Below the pieces are notes generated by a model. That model had not been told where the DNA came from, did not search any database, and saw only the letters and a list, made by a program, of their open reading frames with translations. Made by a program: the position numbers and the translations under genes. Positions 28,588-38,400 of a stretch of DNA of 51,820 bases are shown here, one piece after another (positions within the stretch are counted from its first letter, which is position 1; each line of letters opens with the position of its first letter). This stretch comes from Methanothrix harundinacea (GTDB lineage Archaea; Halobacteriota; Methanosarcinia; Methanotrichales; Methanotrichaceae): positions 1 to 51,820 of the forward strand of contig LGFT01000021.1 in the NCBI GenBank assembly GCA_001509375.1, in the 5' to 3' direction.

Positions 28588-31230
28588 ATGCAACACCTTA
28601 ATCGCTGTCTTGCTTTGCTGGCCGCTGCTCTTTGCCTGATGGCGGGGCTGTCTTGCGCCGGCATCGCCGCGCCGACGCATGAAGAAACCCTGACCGCGTG
28701 GGCCGAACAGAAGGGCTGGAGCCAGTTCTCCGCCTATCCGTGGCTCGGATACCGGAGCGATGAGTACGGTAGTTACGACATCAGCATCGTGCACGACCGC
28801 CCCGAGGAATGGATGAAGCGGCCGCCGTACAACAGGGAAGAGCGGGGCGACTACTCATACTACGCCGAGATCCGGGAGCCGATCACTGTTGCCGGCGGGC
28901 TTGCGGCGTGGCGGGAGTACCACAAACAGACTCTGTTCGAAGCCCCCAACTCCAAGCCCGGTGACGCCAAAGAGCATGAGAGCTGGGAGTACTACTGCCA
29001 CGAGTACCTCGTCGTGGTGCGGGCTCAACGGAGCACCGCGGACAACAGCCACGGCTCGGATCCCATCGGCATCCTCGAGGAGTACATCGCCTTTGCTCGC
29101 GGAGATGTGAGCGAACCAGTCCCGACGCCCCCCGAGGAAGAGGCCGTGATCCGGATCATCGAGGTCGTCGGGGATGACTGTGAAGTCGATGTGTACGGCA
29201 ACGGCCAGTACCGGGATTGGAAAGAGGCGATGACGGAAGGCACGGATACAGACCTGACGCGAAACTCCGTCATCATCACAGGATTGGGTACGGAAGCCAC
29301 ACTCGAAGTAGGCAAGCGGGGCACGGTCAAGGTCAAGGAGATGACCCACTTCAGCATTCGTGAGTACGTGATAAGCGCTGAGGGGATTACGGCCGCCACC
29401 AACATGAAGGTCGGCGAGGTGAACGTCAAGGTGGATCGGAAGTACAAGGAGATCGACTTCAACGTTAGCGTCCCCACCTGCACCGTGAGCGTGCGGGGGA
29501 CGGAGTTCACGGTCTCGCATCGAGAGGATCCTGTGGAAACGAGGATCTCGGTGATCTCAGGCGAGGTTGAGGTCACCCCGAAGCTCTTCTCCGCACCGTC
29601 GGTGAAGCTGGTCGAGGGGGATGAGATCGCCGTCTACGAAGACCGCTTCGGCGAGATCACCAGGCTTGCGGAGGATCCTTCGGATCGGTGGAGCGATGAG
29701 CCCCATGAAGGCCGGAGCATCGAGTGTATCGCGGACTCTCATGTCTACGCCTACAGCTATTCGGGCTGGAACCAGGCCAACTTCGGCAGGTATGAGATCC
29801 TGGGGGCAGGTTGGCATCCGACGGGCGGGGAGAAGAGGACATACGTGAGGTTCGACCTCTCGGGCGTCGATCCGGCGAGCGTCGGCAAGGCTACGCTTCG
29901 CCTCTACCACTACCATACCGGCGGCAGTGACACCCTGGCTCTGGGCGTGCATCGGGTGACAAGCCCCTGGACGGAAGGGGAGGGAACGTACAAGCCGACG
30001 ACGGTAGCACAGCCCGGCGAGATCGCCTGGGTGCATCAGCCCTCCTTCGACGTGAACCCGGTGGCGCAGTTCCATCCTGGGAGCGAGATCGGTCAGTGGG
30101 TCGAGGTCGATGTGACTGGGCTCGTCGCGGCATGGCTTTCGGGGACGCCGAACCACGGCCTGATGATCGGGGCTGTCGGTGAGCTGAACGGTGGCGTTCC
30201 ACACTCCGAGTACGGTTTCTATGCAAGGGAAGACGAAGAGGGGAGGGGGCCGGTCCTGGTCCTATCAGATGCCTCTGCTCCCGATGGGGAGTTCGACCGA
30301 GCCTGCGCGTTGCTCTGCGCTTCGGACGAGGAGTTCATCCGCTCGCTGTATCACTGCATCACCCACCGCGAGCCCACCGTCGAGGAGCTCGAGGCACAGG
30401 TCGGCCGGTTGCAGAGCGGGACCCTGCGCCGGGACATGGTCCAGTACTTCTTCGCGAGCCCCGAGTACGTCAACCAGAACCACGACGGCGTCCGATTCAT
30501 CACCGATGCCTGCCAAGCGATCTATGGACGGGATCCGAGCGACGCGGAGCTTAGCGCGTGGCCGCGGACGGATCGCAGCTTCATCGTCATCGAGATGCTC
30601 GACAGCCCGGAGCACCTGGCCGCGACGCAGGGCTGTGCCGCCCTGTGGCGCAGGGACGCGGCCTCCGTCCCGACACTGCCGTACGCCGACGACCTCTCGT
30701 CCGGCTTCGCCCACTGGGATGTCTCGAAGGTGACGCTTCAGGAGGCGGACGGCGCGCTTCTGTGGCAGAGCGGCAACCTCCTGCCGGTCTCGTGGCGTCA
30801 TCCGATCCCGATGGAGGACGTGGTGATCGAGTTCGACGGCTGGTGCGAGAAGAACGGGCTCAACGTTGTCTGGATGACGGAAGACGACGCTGGATACATG
30901 GCGTCGCTGGGCGGCTGGTTCAACACGCGGTCGTGTACGGATGTGGGTCGCAACACGGAGCGGCGTGAGTATGTGAATGGGGCTCACATTCGACTGGGGG
31001 CGTGGCAGCACTACAAGGTTGTGCGCAGTGGGGATTGGTTGGACGTTTCCGTCGATGGCCAGCGGATCATCCACCGCAGAGCCCCTGAGCGATTCGAAGG
31101 AAACGGAGTTCTGAGATTCATGTCCTACGGATCGGTCGTGGGGATCGACAACCTGAGGGTCTACAGAGCGACTGCGGAAGAAGGATCTGCCGTGGATGGT
31201 GTGCTGCGAGCGGGGAACAGATCATCCTGA
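28588..31230 (+). CDS. Secreted FecR / DNRLRE / DUF4214 multidomain protein, likely acquired
   Basis: An 880-residue exported protein with signal peptide 1-27 (LLAAALCLMAGLSCAG). The N-terminal unit (30-180) is not recognised. A FecR domain spans about 190-345 (SVRGTEFTV near 310). A DNRLRE-type jelly roll (about 378-545) has TYVRFDLSGVDPASVGKATL and VEVDVTGLVAAWLSG. DUF4214 spans about 565-680 (FIRSLYHCITHREPTVEEL, AIYGRDPSDAEL). A concanavalin/LamG-like sandwich is at about 690-865. These domains are typical of bacterial surface and exopolysaccharide-linked proteins. Codon use (CGC, CGG, GCG) differs from the AGG/CTC-rich neighbours. It lies alone between housekeeping genes. Lateral transfer is the best explanation; function unknown. 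Confidence 0.75.
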   Translation: MQHLNRCLALLAAALCLMAGLSCAGIAAPTHEETLTAWAEQKGWSQFSAYPWLGYRSDEYGSYDISIVHDRPEEWMKRPPYNREERGDYSYYAEIREPITVAGGLAAWREYHKQTLFEAPNSKPGDAKEHESWEYYCHEYLVVVRAQRSTADNSHGSDPIGILEEYIAFARGDVSEPVPTPPEEEAVIRIIEVVGDDCEVDVYGNGQYRDWKEAMTEGTDTDLTRNSVIITGLGTEATLEVGKRGTVKVKEMTHFSIREYVISAEGITAATNMKVGEVNVKVDRKYKEIDFNVSVPTCTVSVRGTEFTVSHREDPVETRISVISGEVEVTPKLFSAPSVKLVEGDEIAVYEDRFGEITRLAEDPSDRWSDEPHEGRSIECIADSHVYAYSYSGWNQANFGRYEILGAGWHPTGGEKRTYVRFDLSGVDPASVGKATLRLYHYHTGGSDTLALGVHRVTSPWTEGEGTYKPTTVAQPGEIAWVHQPSFDVNPVAQFHPGSEIGQWVEVDVTGLVAAWLSGTPNHGLMIGAVGELNGGVPHSEYGFYAREDEEGRGPVLVLSDASAPDGEFDRACALLCASDEEFIRSLYHCITHREPTVEELEAQVGRLQSGTLRRDMVQYFFASPEYVNQNHDGVRFITDACQAIYGRDPSDAELSAWPRTDRSFIVIEMLDSPEHLAATQGCAALWRRDAASVPTLPYADDLSSGFAHWDVSKVTLQEADGALLWQSGNLLPVSWRHPIPMEDVVIEFDGWCEKNGLNVVWMTEDDAGYMASLGGWFNTRSCTDVGRNTERREYVNGAHIRLGAWQHYKVVRSGDWLDVSVDGQRIIHRRAPERFEGNGVLRFMSYGSVVGIDNLRVYRATAEEGSAVDGVLRAGNRSS

Positions 31231-31330
31231 GGATGTACCGGTGCTGGGACATCGACCAGGCGCCGCGGCAGTTGCCGTCGCTTCACACCCTGAGAGGAGG
31301 AACGTGGCATGATAAGCGATCTTGGCACTC

Positions 31331-31340
31331 TTCTATATAG
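31331..31340 (+). promoter_or_regulatory. TATA box of the eRF1-like gene
   Basis: TTCTATATAG stands out in a GC-rich gap, about 70 bases before the ATG at 31409, implying a leader of about 40-45 bases. Confidence 0.4.
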
Positions 31341-31408
31341 CCCACGCGTTCTCACCGGATCGTTGAGCTTCAGGATACTCTTTTCACCTCTCCCGCCCAT
31401 CGAGGAGC

Positions 31409-32566
31409 ATGGAGCCGAAGGAGGAGTTCAGAAGGGTCGAGGAGATGAATCTGACCCCGGTGACGGAGATAGATATTCGAGGGCTGGCCGAGATATATGA
31501 CGACTTTGACGTTTACCTCTCGGTCTACCTCCCCACCGCCTCGAAAGATGACGAGGCAAAAAACCGCGCCTTCGTGGACGGCAGGAAAAGGGCGATCGAA
31601 GCGGCCCTTCCTCAGGAGCAGAAGGAGAGCTTCAGGGAGACGATGGCCATCGTCGACGACCACCTCTTCGAAAAGCCCATACCCGGCGAGAGGGGGTGGA
31701 TCGTCTTCGCCTCTGCCCCCGCCACTCTCCTAGCCGTCTATCGGGTCGGGATCGAGCCCGCGCGGGCGATGGTCCTGGACACCTCCCCCTTCCTCCTTCC
31801 CCTGGCGAAGCTTCGTGACGACTATTCGGACTACGGCGTCCTCCTCCTCGACTCGAAGGAGGCGAGGCTCTTCTGCGTCCGGTCCGACGTCCCGGTGGAG
31901 ATGAGCCACCTCTCGACCGACCTGATGAACAAGCACAAGAAGGGGGGATGGAGCCAGATGAGGTTCAACCGGCTCCGGAAGGGGGCGATCAAGTCCTTCC
32001 TATCGGAGGTGGTCGAGGACGTCCAGGATTCGTGCAGCCGGTACAAGACGAGGGGGATCGTCGTCGCCGGGCCCGGCGACGCCAAGCACCAGCTCGTTGA
32101 GATGCTCCCCGCCGAGATGGGAAAGAGGGTCCTCGCCGTCGTCGACCTTCCCATCGACGCGCCAGAAAAGGAGATCGTTGAGGTGGGGGACGAGATCGTC
32201 CTCGCAGACGAGAGGGCGAGGTCGACGGAGAGGGCCGAGGAGCTGCGGGCCGAGATTCTCAAGGGCGGCCTCGCGGTCCTGGGGGTGGAGGCGACGAAAG
32301 AAGCCCTCGGCGCCGGGAGGGCCAGCGTCCTCGTCCTCCTCAAGGACGCCTCGATTCCGGGGTGGATCTGCGAGAGGTGCCAGATCATCGAGGCGAGAAA
32401 GAGGCCTCCGGATACCTGCCCCACCTGCGGAGGCCCGACCTCCCCCGTGGACGTGGTCGAGGAGCTTTACGAGCTGGCGGAGAGGACGGGGGCGGAGGTG
32501 GAGTTCGTCGAGGAGGACACCTGCCTCGCCTCGTCGGAGGGGGTGGGGGCGCTTCTGAGGTATTAG
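31409..32566 (+). CDS. eRF1-like release-factor-family protein (baeRF/VLRF1 type)
   Basis: A 385-residue protein. Residues about 20-150 resemble the divergent domain 1 of eRF1-like families; 150-290 carry the RNase H-like domain 2. Here the release-factor GGQ loop is replaced by HKKGGWSQMRFNR near residue 175, the pattern of the Vms1-like VLRF1 group, in which a glutamine of this loop acts on peptidyl-tRNA. An L30-like third domain follows, and a zinc ribbon CERCQ...CPTCGG is near residues 320-345. It probably hydrolyses or senses peptidyl-tRNA on stalled ribosomes (inference). An ATG at 31445 is an alternative start. Confidence 0.75.
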   Translation: MEPKEEFRRVEEMNLTPVTEIDIRGLAEIYDDFDVYLSVYLPTASKDDEAKNRAFVDGRKRAIEAALPQEQKESFRETMAIVDDHLFEKPIPGERGWIVFASAPATLLAVYRVGIEPARAMVLDTSPFLLPLAKLRDDYSDYGVLLLDSKEARLFCVRSDVPVEMSHLSTDLMNKHKKGGWSQMRFNRLRKGAIKSFLSEVVEDVQDSCSRYKTRGIVVAGPGDAKHQLVEMLPAEMGKRVLAVVDLPIDAPEKEIVEVGDEIVLADERARSTERAEELRAEILKGGLAVLGVEATKEALGAGRASVLVLLKDASIPGWICERCQIIEARKRPPDTCPTCGGPTSPVDVVEELYELAERTGAEVEFVEEDTCLASSEGVGALLRY

Positions 32567-32670
32567 GTTGACGCCTTTTTATCCGATCGTTCGATCTTTT
32601 CGTCATCTGGAGGCTTTCGCAAGAAGGCCCTTTCCGGGGGCATCTTGGTCTTCAGCTGCCAAAACCAAAA

Positions 32671-32703
32671 TCTTATATAATCTTGATTACATATTTAATT
32701 TTA
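32671..32703 (+). promoter_or_regulatory. TATA elements upstream of the GH13 gene
   Basis: TCTTATATAATC (32671-32682) and ATATTTAATTTTA (about 32691-32703) are the only TATA-like stretches in the 240-base gap, 100-135 bases before the ATG. Confidence 0.35.
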
Positions 32704-32805
32704 TTCGAGGGAAAAGACCACGGCGCCAGAAACAAAGGGCCAAAGATGATAATTTGGTGGCCTTTTGCGGCGCAAACCTCTCGAAAGATCCAAAGGTGAG
32801 CGAAG

Positions 32806-34599
32806 ATGTCCGAGAAGAGACCTCATAGCCTCAAAGAGGTGGAGTTCGAGCCCCTCGGCCCGGTCTTCCCTTCCCCCTCCGACTGGAGGGATCAGTTCCT
32901 CTACCATCTGCTGGTGGACAGGTTCAACGACGGTGGGAGGAGTGAGCCCTATAGGCCAGATCTTCCCCGAAATAGGGACGACGCCGCAGGTGAGGTGTGG
33001 CAGGGCGGAACCCTGAAGGGCATCACCGAGAAGCTGGACTACATAAGTGACCTGGGCTGCACAGCGGTCTGGCTGAGCCCCATATTCAAGAACAGGATCG
33101 AGCTTGATACCTACCACGGTTACGGCATACAGAACTATCTGGAGATCGACCCAAGGTTTGGATCGGAAGAGGATCTGAGAGGTCTAGTCCAGGAGGCCCA
33201 TAAAACGGGGATCCGGGTGATCCTGGACGTAGTTTTGAACCACACCGGAGACAACTGGGCCTATCCTGGAGACGACGTCTACTACTACTGGAAGGGCGTG
33301 AGGTTTCCTTTTGGATTCTGGCGCGAGGTCGGCGAGGTCGAGCCCTCTTTGAAGAGGGCGGGGTGCAAACTTCAGATCGGCAATTTCTGTCTCCGCGAAG
33401 AGGGAGAGGGCCAGGGGGCCGGAGTCGAGCTCGCGAGCGAGGACGCCGTATGGCCCCGGGAGTTTCAAAACCAGGACTGGTACCGGAGGAAGGGCAGGAT
33501 AAGAAACTGGGACGACTTCCCCGAGACCCGGGACGGAGACTTCTGCTCCCTCAAGGAGCTGGACACCTCAAACCCTGAGGTCCTCAGCGCCCTCATCGAT
33601 TCGTTCAAGCGCTGGATAGCGGTCGCGGACGTGGACGGCTACCGGCTGGATGCGGCAAAGCATATCGAAGAGTCGAGCACCGCCATCTTTTGCAATGCCA
33701 TAAGAGAGTATGCCCAGTCCATCGGCAAGAAGAACTTCTTCCTCTTTGGCGAGGTGGTGGGAGGCGACCTCTTCATCGACCAGTACATCGGCCGAAACGT
33801 CCGCCTCCCGGGTACGAACGAGCGGTTCCCCTCCCTGGATGCGGCCCTCGATTTTCCCCTATGGTCGGTCCTCGAGCCGGTGATCAAGGGATTTGAGAAC
33901 CCTGCCGTCCTGAGGCAGAGGTACGATCGGTTCAGAGATCTCTACGCGGACCACGGAAGGGCTGGAACGTACTTCGTGACCTTCGTCGACAACCACGACC
34001 AGATCGGAAGGTCTCCCACTGCCAGGTTTCTTCACAACGACTCCTATCAGAAGCAGGCCGTATTGGCGGTGGGCTATCTCCTGACCAGCTTGGGCATCCC
34101 CTGCATCTACTACGGGACGGAGCAGGGCTTCGACGGCGGCGGAGACGGCGACAAGTACATCAGAGAGTGCATGTTCGGCGGGGACTGGGGAGCCTTCGGG
34201 ACTACCGGCCACCACTTCTTCAACCAGGATCACCACCTCTACCAGGAGATCTCCCGGATCGCCGGAATAAGGGCGGAAGAGCCCGCGCTCCGCTACGGAA
34301 GGCAATACTTCAGGGAGATCTCGGGGAACGGCACCGACTTCGGCCACCCCATCGACGGCCACTGCACCCTCGCCTACTCTCGGATCCTCGACGACGCTGA
34401 GATCCTGATGGCCCTAAACTTGGACGCCGCCCCCAGGAGCGACTTCGTCACCGTGGATCGAAACCTCACCCCGGCAGGAAGGGAGATGACAAACCTCCTC
34501 GACAAGAAGAGGAGAGTTGAGGTCGCATCGGCGGACGGGCGGAGCGCTGTCGAGGTGCCTCTGGAGGGGCACGAGATGGCCATGCTGAAGCTGGCATAA
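32806..34599 (+). CDS. GH13 alpha-amylase-family enzyme
   Basis: A 597-residue protein from the ATG at 32806, preceded by AAGGTGAG. The GH13 catalytic set is present: region I DVVLNHTGDNW, region II DGYRLDAAKHIEE (nucleophile Asp), region III FLFGEVVGG (acid Glu) and region IV TFVDNHDQIGR (Asp). There is no signal peptide, so it acts in the cytoplasm, probably on the cell's own alpha-glucan. The N-terminal 40 residues and the insert at about 170-230 are variable in this family. It could be a debranching, transferring or hydrolysing member. Two genes separate it from the glycan-building block's side of the window. Confidence 0.87.
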   Translation: MSEKRPHSLKEVEFEPLGPVFPSPSDWRDQFLYHLLVDRFNDGGRSEPYRPDLPRNRDDAAGEVWQGGTLKGITEKLDYISDLGCTAVWLSPIFKNRIELDTYHGYGIQNYLEIDPRFGSEEDLRGLVQEAHKTGIRVILDVVLNHTGDNWAYPGDDVYYYWKGVRFPFGFWREVGEVEPSLKRAGCKLQIGNFCLREEGEGQGAGVELASEDAVWPREFQNQDWYRRKGRIRNWDDFPETRDGDFCSLKELDTSNPEVLSALIDSFKRWIAVADVDGYRLDAAKHIEESSTAIFCNAIREYAQSIGKKNFFLFGEVVGGDLFIDQYIGRNVRLPGTNERFPSLDAALDFPLWSVLEPVIKGFENPAVLRQRYDRFRDLYADHGRAGTYFVTFVDNHDQIGRSPTARFLHNDSYQKQAVLAVGYLLTSLGIPCIYYGTEQGFDGGGDGDKYIRECMFGGDWGAFGTTGHHFFNQDHHLYQEISRIAGIRAEEPALRYGRQYFREISGNGTDFGHPIDGHCTLAYSRILDDAEILMALNLDAAPRSDFVTVDRNLTPAGREMTNLLDKKRRVEVASADGRSAVEVPLEGHEMAMLKLA

Positions 34600-34609
34600 C
34601 ATTTTATCA

Positions 34610-35494
34610 TCAGGTCCGATACGCCCTGTATTCAGCGGCTTTTTGCAGCGCTGCCCGTCCTGCGACCTCGTAGGCTTCTGGGAGGCAGGCTGCAAGGTTT
34701 GTTTTGCCTACGGAGATGGGCGCATCCCCCAGCCGTCTGAGAACGGCTTTGGAAACTTTCGGAGGTTTTGGGACCGGTTGGACTGCATCTAGGCCTTCAC
34801 CAAGGTCCCAGAAGTTATCCAGGCATTTTTCCAGGGGCGCAACATCTTCAGCTTCAGAGGCAAAAGCTGAATCTTGCGGCAGAGCCAGAGGTTCTACGGC
34901 CAAAACGCGCCTTTTTCGAAGAGCACCGATGACCTCCTCCTTCGTCCTCCCCCGGAGCATGAAGATGAGGAAGGGGTCCACGTCGAACTGCTCCGCGAGA
35001 AGATAATAGACCGCAGCGATATGTTTGCACGGGTTTGACCAGTCAGGGCAAGAGCAGCTTGTCTTGAGATCGTTCTTGGTCGGGAAGAGCGAGACGCCCG
35101 CCTCGGAAAAGGCGGCCTCGATGTCGGTTGGCATCTCTCCGGAGAGCAGCTTTGCCGCAAAGATCGCCTTTGAGGCCATGACATCTACCACCTTCTCCCA
35201 GTCATTGTTCGATATGAGTCTCAGTTGGATGTCGATCTTGTAGGGCTTCGATCGCCCTCCTTGGACCTCGGATTTGACGAGCCCCTTCTGGATGTCGATG
35301 GAGATGACCTGCCCTTTGCGAGCATAAGAGCGGCCCCTTCCAAGTCTTGCTCCTATGTCGAAGGATTCTAGCAGGGCGACCCATCGCTTCGACCACCACT
35401 TTTCTCCGATGGCACCTCGTTTGCTATTCGCTTTTATGCCGTTCTTGATCGCTTTTGGTTTTCCTGATCGGTAGTATCCCCAGTAACCGCTCAT
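34610..35494 (-). CDS. SWIM zinc-finger protein
   Basis: A 294-residue protein. The SWIM motif is CSCPDWSNPCKHIAAVYYLLA (CxCxnCxH; CSCPD and CKH are the ligands) near residue 150. The N-terminal part, WWSKRWVALLESFDIGARLGRGRSYARKGQ, and the whole layout are those of the partner regularly encoded beside SNF2 helicases in archaea and bacteria. The start overlaps the helicase stop by one base, so the two are made together. Confidence 0.88.
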   Translation of the reverse strand: MSGYWGYYRSGKPKAIKNGIKANSKRGAIGEKWWSKRWVALLESFDIGARLGRGRSYARKGQVISIDIQKGLVKSEVQGGRSKPYKIDIQLRLISNNDWEKVVDVMASKAIFAAKLLSGEMPTDIEAAFSEAGVSLFPTKNDLKTSCSCPDWSNPCKHIAAVYYLLAEQFDVDPFLIFMLRGRTKEEVIGALRKRRVLAVEPLALPQDSAFASEAEDVAPLEKCLDNFWDLGEGLDAVQPVPKPPKVSKAVLRRLGDAPISVGKTNLAACLPEAYEVAGRAALQKAAEYRAYRT

Positions 35495-38400
35495 TATTGA
35501 CCACTTCCAAGGCTGTCACGGCTGAGGGTGAGGACTTCTCTCAGCTCCTCGAAAGATAGCTCTGTCAGCCACGCTTCGCCTGCGCCGATGACCGACTCCG
35601 CTAGCCCTTTCTTCTCCTCTATCATATCGTCGATCCGCTCTTCAAGCGTTCCCATGCAGACGAACTTGTTCACGAAGACGTTCTTTTTCTGGCCGATTCG
35701 GAAGGCTCGATCGGTTGCCTGGTCTTCAACCGCCGGGTTCCACCAGCGGTCGAAGTGGAAGACGTAGTTTGCTGCAGTAAGGTTGAGACCAAAGCCACCT
35801 GCTTTGAGGGAGAGTATGAAGATAGGCGGCCCATCTGATTCTGACGCAGAGACGGATGTGGACCCATTGGACTGGAACCTTTCTATCATGGCGTCTCGTT
35901 GCTTTTTTGGCGTTTTGCCATGGAGGAAGAGAACCTCGCACCCGAGCGTCTCCTGGAGGTGGTGCCGTAGCATTGTGCCCATCCCAGCAAACTGGGTGAA
36001 GATCAGGGTCTTGTCGCCCTCTGCGAGCACCTCATCCAGCATCTCTTCTAGACGGGCAAGCTTTCCGGAGCGCCCGGGAAGAATGCTTCCATCCTGAAGG
36101 AATAGTGCCGGATGATCGCATATCTGTTTGAGCTTGGTCAGTGCCGCCAGGACCAGCCCTTTTCGCTCTATGCCCTCGGATTGCCCTATTCGGTCAAGCA
36201 TGTCTTCGACCACGGCTCCGTAGAGGGAGGCCTGCTCGGGGGTGAGGTTGTAGTAGACCTTCGTCTCGATCTTATCGGGCAGGTCTCTGATTATGGCAGG
36301 ATCAGTCTTTAGGCGCCGGAGTATGAAGGGCTGAGTCATCCGCCGGAGCCTTTCAGCCCGATCTCTGTTTCGATACTTTTCGATCGGCAAAGCGAAGTTC
36401 TCGTGGAAGCTCTTCGCAGCTCCGAGGTAGCCGGGGTTGAGGAAATCCATGATCGACCAGAGCTCAGAGAGCCGATTTTCAATGGGGGTTCCGGTGAGGG
36501 CGATCCTGTGATCGGAATTTAGCCTCTTTATCGTCCGGGTCTGTTTCGTGTTGGGGTTTTTGATGTTCTGGGCTTCATCCAGGACCAGGTGATCCCAATG
36601 GACCCTCGATAAAATATCTTCGTCCCGCAGAGCCGTTGCGTAGGTGGTGATGACGATGTCGCACATTTCTGCCTCCTTTGCGAAGGCGTCTTTTGAGCGC
36701 CTGTCTGGGCCGTGATGGACCATCGCTTTCAGGGACGGCGAGAATTTCGTTAGTTCTCGCGCCCAGTTTCCTACTACTGACATCGGGCAGATGAGGAGCG
36801 TGGGGCCTGTAGAATGCGCTTTCTTGCCGGCTTTAGCTTTTGATTTTTGTTCAGATTTTGTGTATTCTTTTCTTTCGTGGAGAAGGAAGGCTATGAGCTC
36901 GATGGTCTTTCCAAGGCCCATGTCGTCTGCAAGACAGGCGCCAAAGCCCAGCTCGTGAAGGTAGCTGAGCCATGAGAGGCCCGCGGCCTGGTAGGGACGG
37001 AGGGTGCCGTTGAAACCGGATGGTACGTCAACCTGCTCGATCGCCCCTTCTCCGGATAGACGAGCCAGCATATCCTTGATGCGGCCTTCGGCTTCGATCA
37101 TCAAGATTGGAAAGGGGGCCTCGATCAGCTCTTCTTCGCCGAGGCCGAACCGTATCGCCTCGGCAAGATCCAGCTCTCCGCCGTCCTCTCTGCGCATCTT
37201 TTCGAAGAATTTTATTGCGGTTTCGATCTCCTCGGGGGGAAGCTCCACCCATTCTCCCCGGACCTGAACCAGGGGGACTTTGAGGTTGATCAGCTCCTGA
37301 AGCTCAGCCTCGCTGAGGGGCGAGTTCCCAATAGCTGCCTCGACGTCGTAGTTCACGATCGATTTCAGGCCGAAAAGGCCCTGGCCTGTGGGTCGGTCGG
37401 AGTCATCATCATCGGGCGCTCTAAGCCTGACTTTTAGGCCGAGGCGGGCGCCAGGCTTTTCCCACCACGACGGGAGGAGAACGCCAAAGCCGTTCTGCTT
37501 CAGGAGGGGCGCTTCCTCTCTGAGGAACGAGTAGGCATCTTCGGTCTCCAGCTCAAGGCCCGATGGGCACGCGTTATGGAGGCAACTTTCGATCGATGGC
37601 GAGACCCGCGAGGCTCTGCCGAGATCTGCCAGCAGCCGTTCTTGCGGATTTCTGATCTTTCTTTTTAGGAAGGTTGCAGTATCGGACCGGGCCTTCCAGA
37701 CTTCTTCTGCGGGAACGAGGAGGCTTCGGTCGTCTTTGGCCTGGAGGAAGATCCTGACCTGCCATACTCTCCCATCGGATTCGAAGGGCGCATCGAGCCT
37801 GAAACATGTGCGGAAAGGCGCATCCTGTGCCGCAGCAGGTTTGAGGTCGGCAAGCCAGGCATGCATCTCCTTTGAAAATGTCCTGAGCTCACCTGTTGAA
37901 GCATCGAGGGCGCATCCCTCCCTTGCGAGCGCCCGGAGGAACTGGCACGAGAGAGGCGCGGTCTTGGGCATGTGGCCGCTCTGGGGCGGACCGAGCCGGA
38001 CCTTTCGGAGAGATTGGCGCACGAAGGCGTCGAGGGTCAGGTCGAGAAAGCTCGTGACAAGACCGCGGGGCGATGGCGATGACGACGGAGATGGTGCCTC
38101 TACATCACTCGATCTCCTCTTTGTTTTTCGTTCCGGATCGGGCTGGAAGGCGCGAGAGCTTGGAGGCATCGCCCTTGAGAGCATGTTGATTCTTTCCCGA
38201 TCCTCCTCGTCGGTCACAGGCGTCCATCGAGCGCGTCCGTCTCTCAACGTTGGCGCAAACTGCTCTCGTGCTATCAGCTCAATGGCTAGTTTAGAGGCCT
38301 CTATCCAGAACCGAAGTGAGTTTCCGAAGGCGATCCCATGCGGTGGATTAGCAGGCAGATCGAGCAGGAGATCCAGGGTTGGAAGTGGGTCGAAGGCGAG

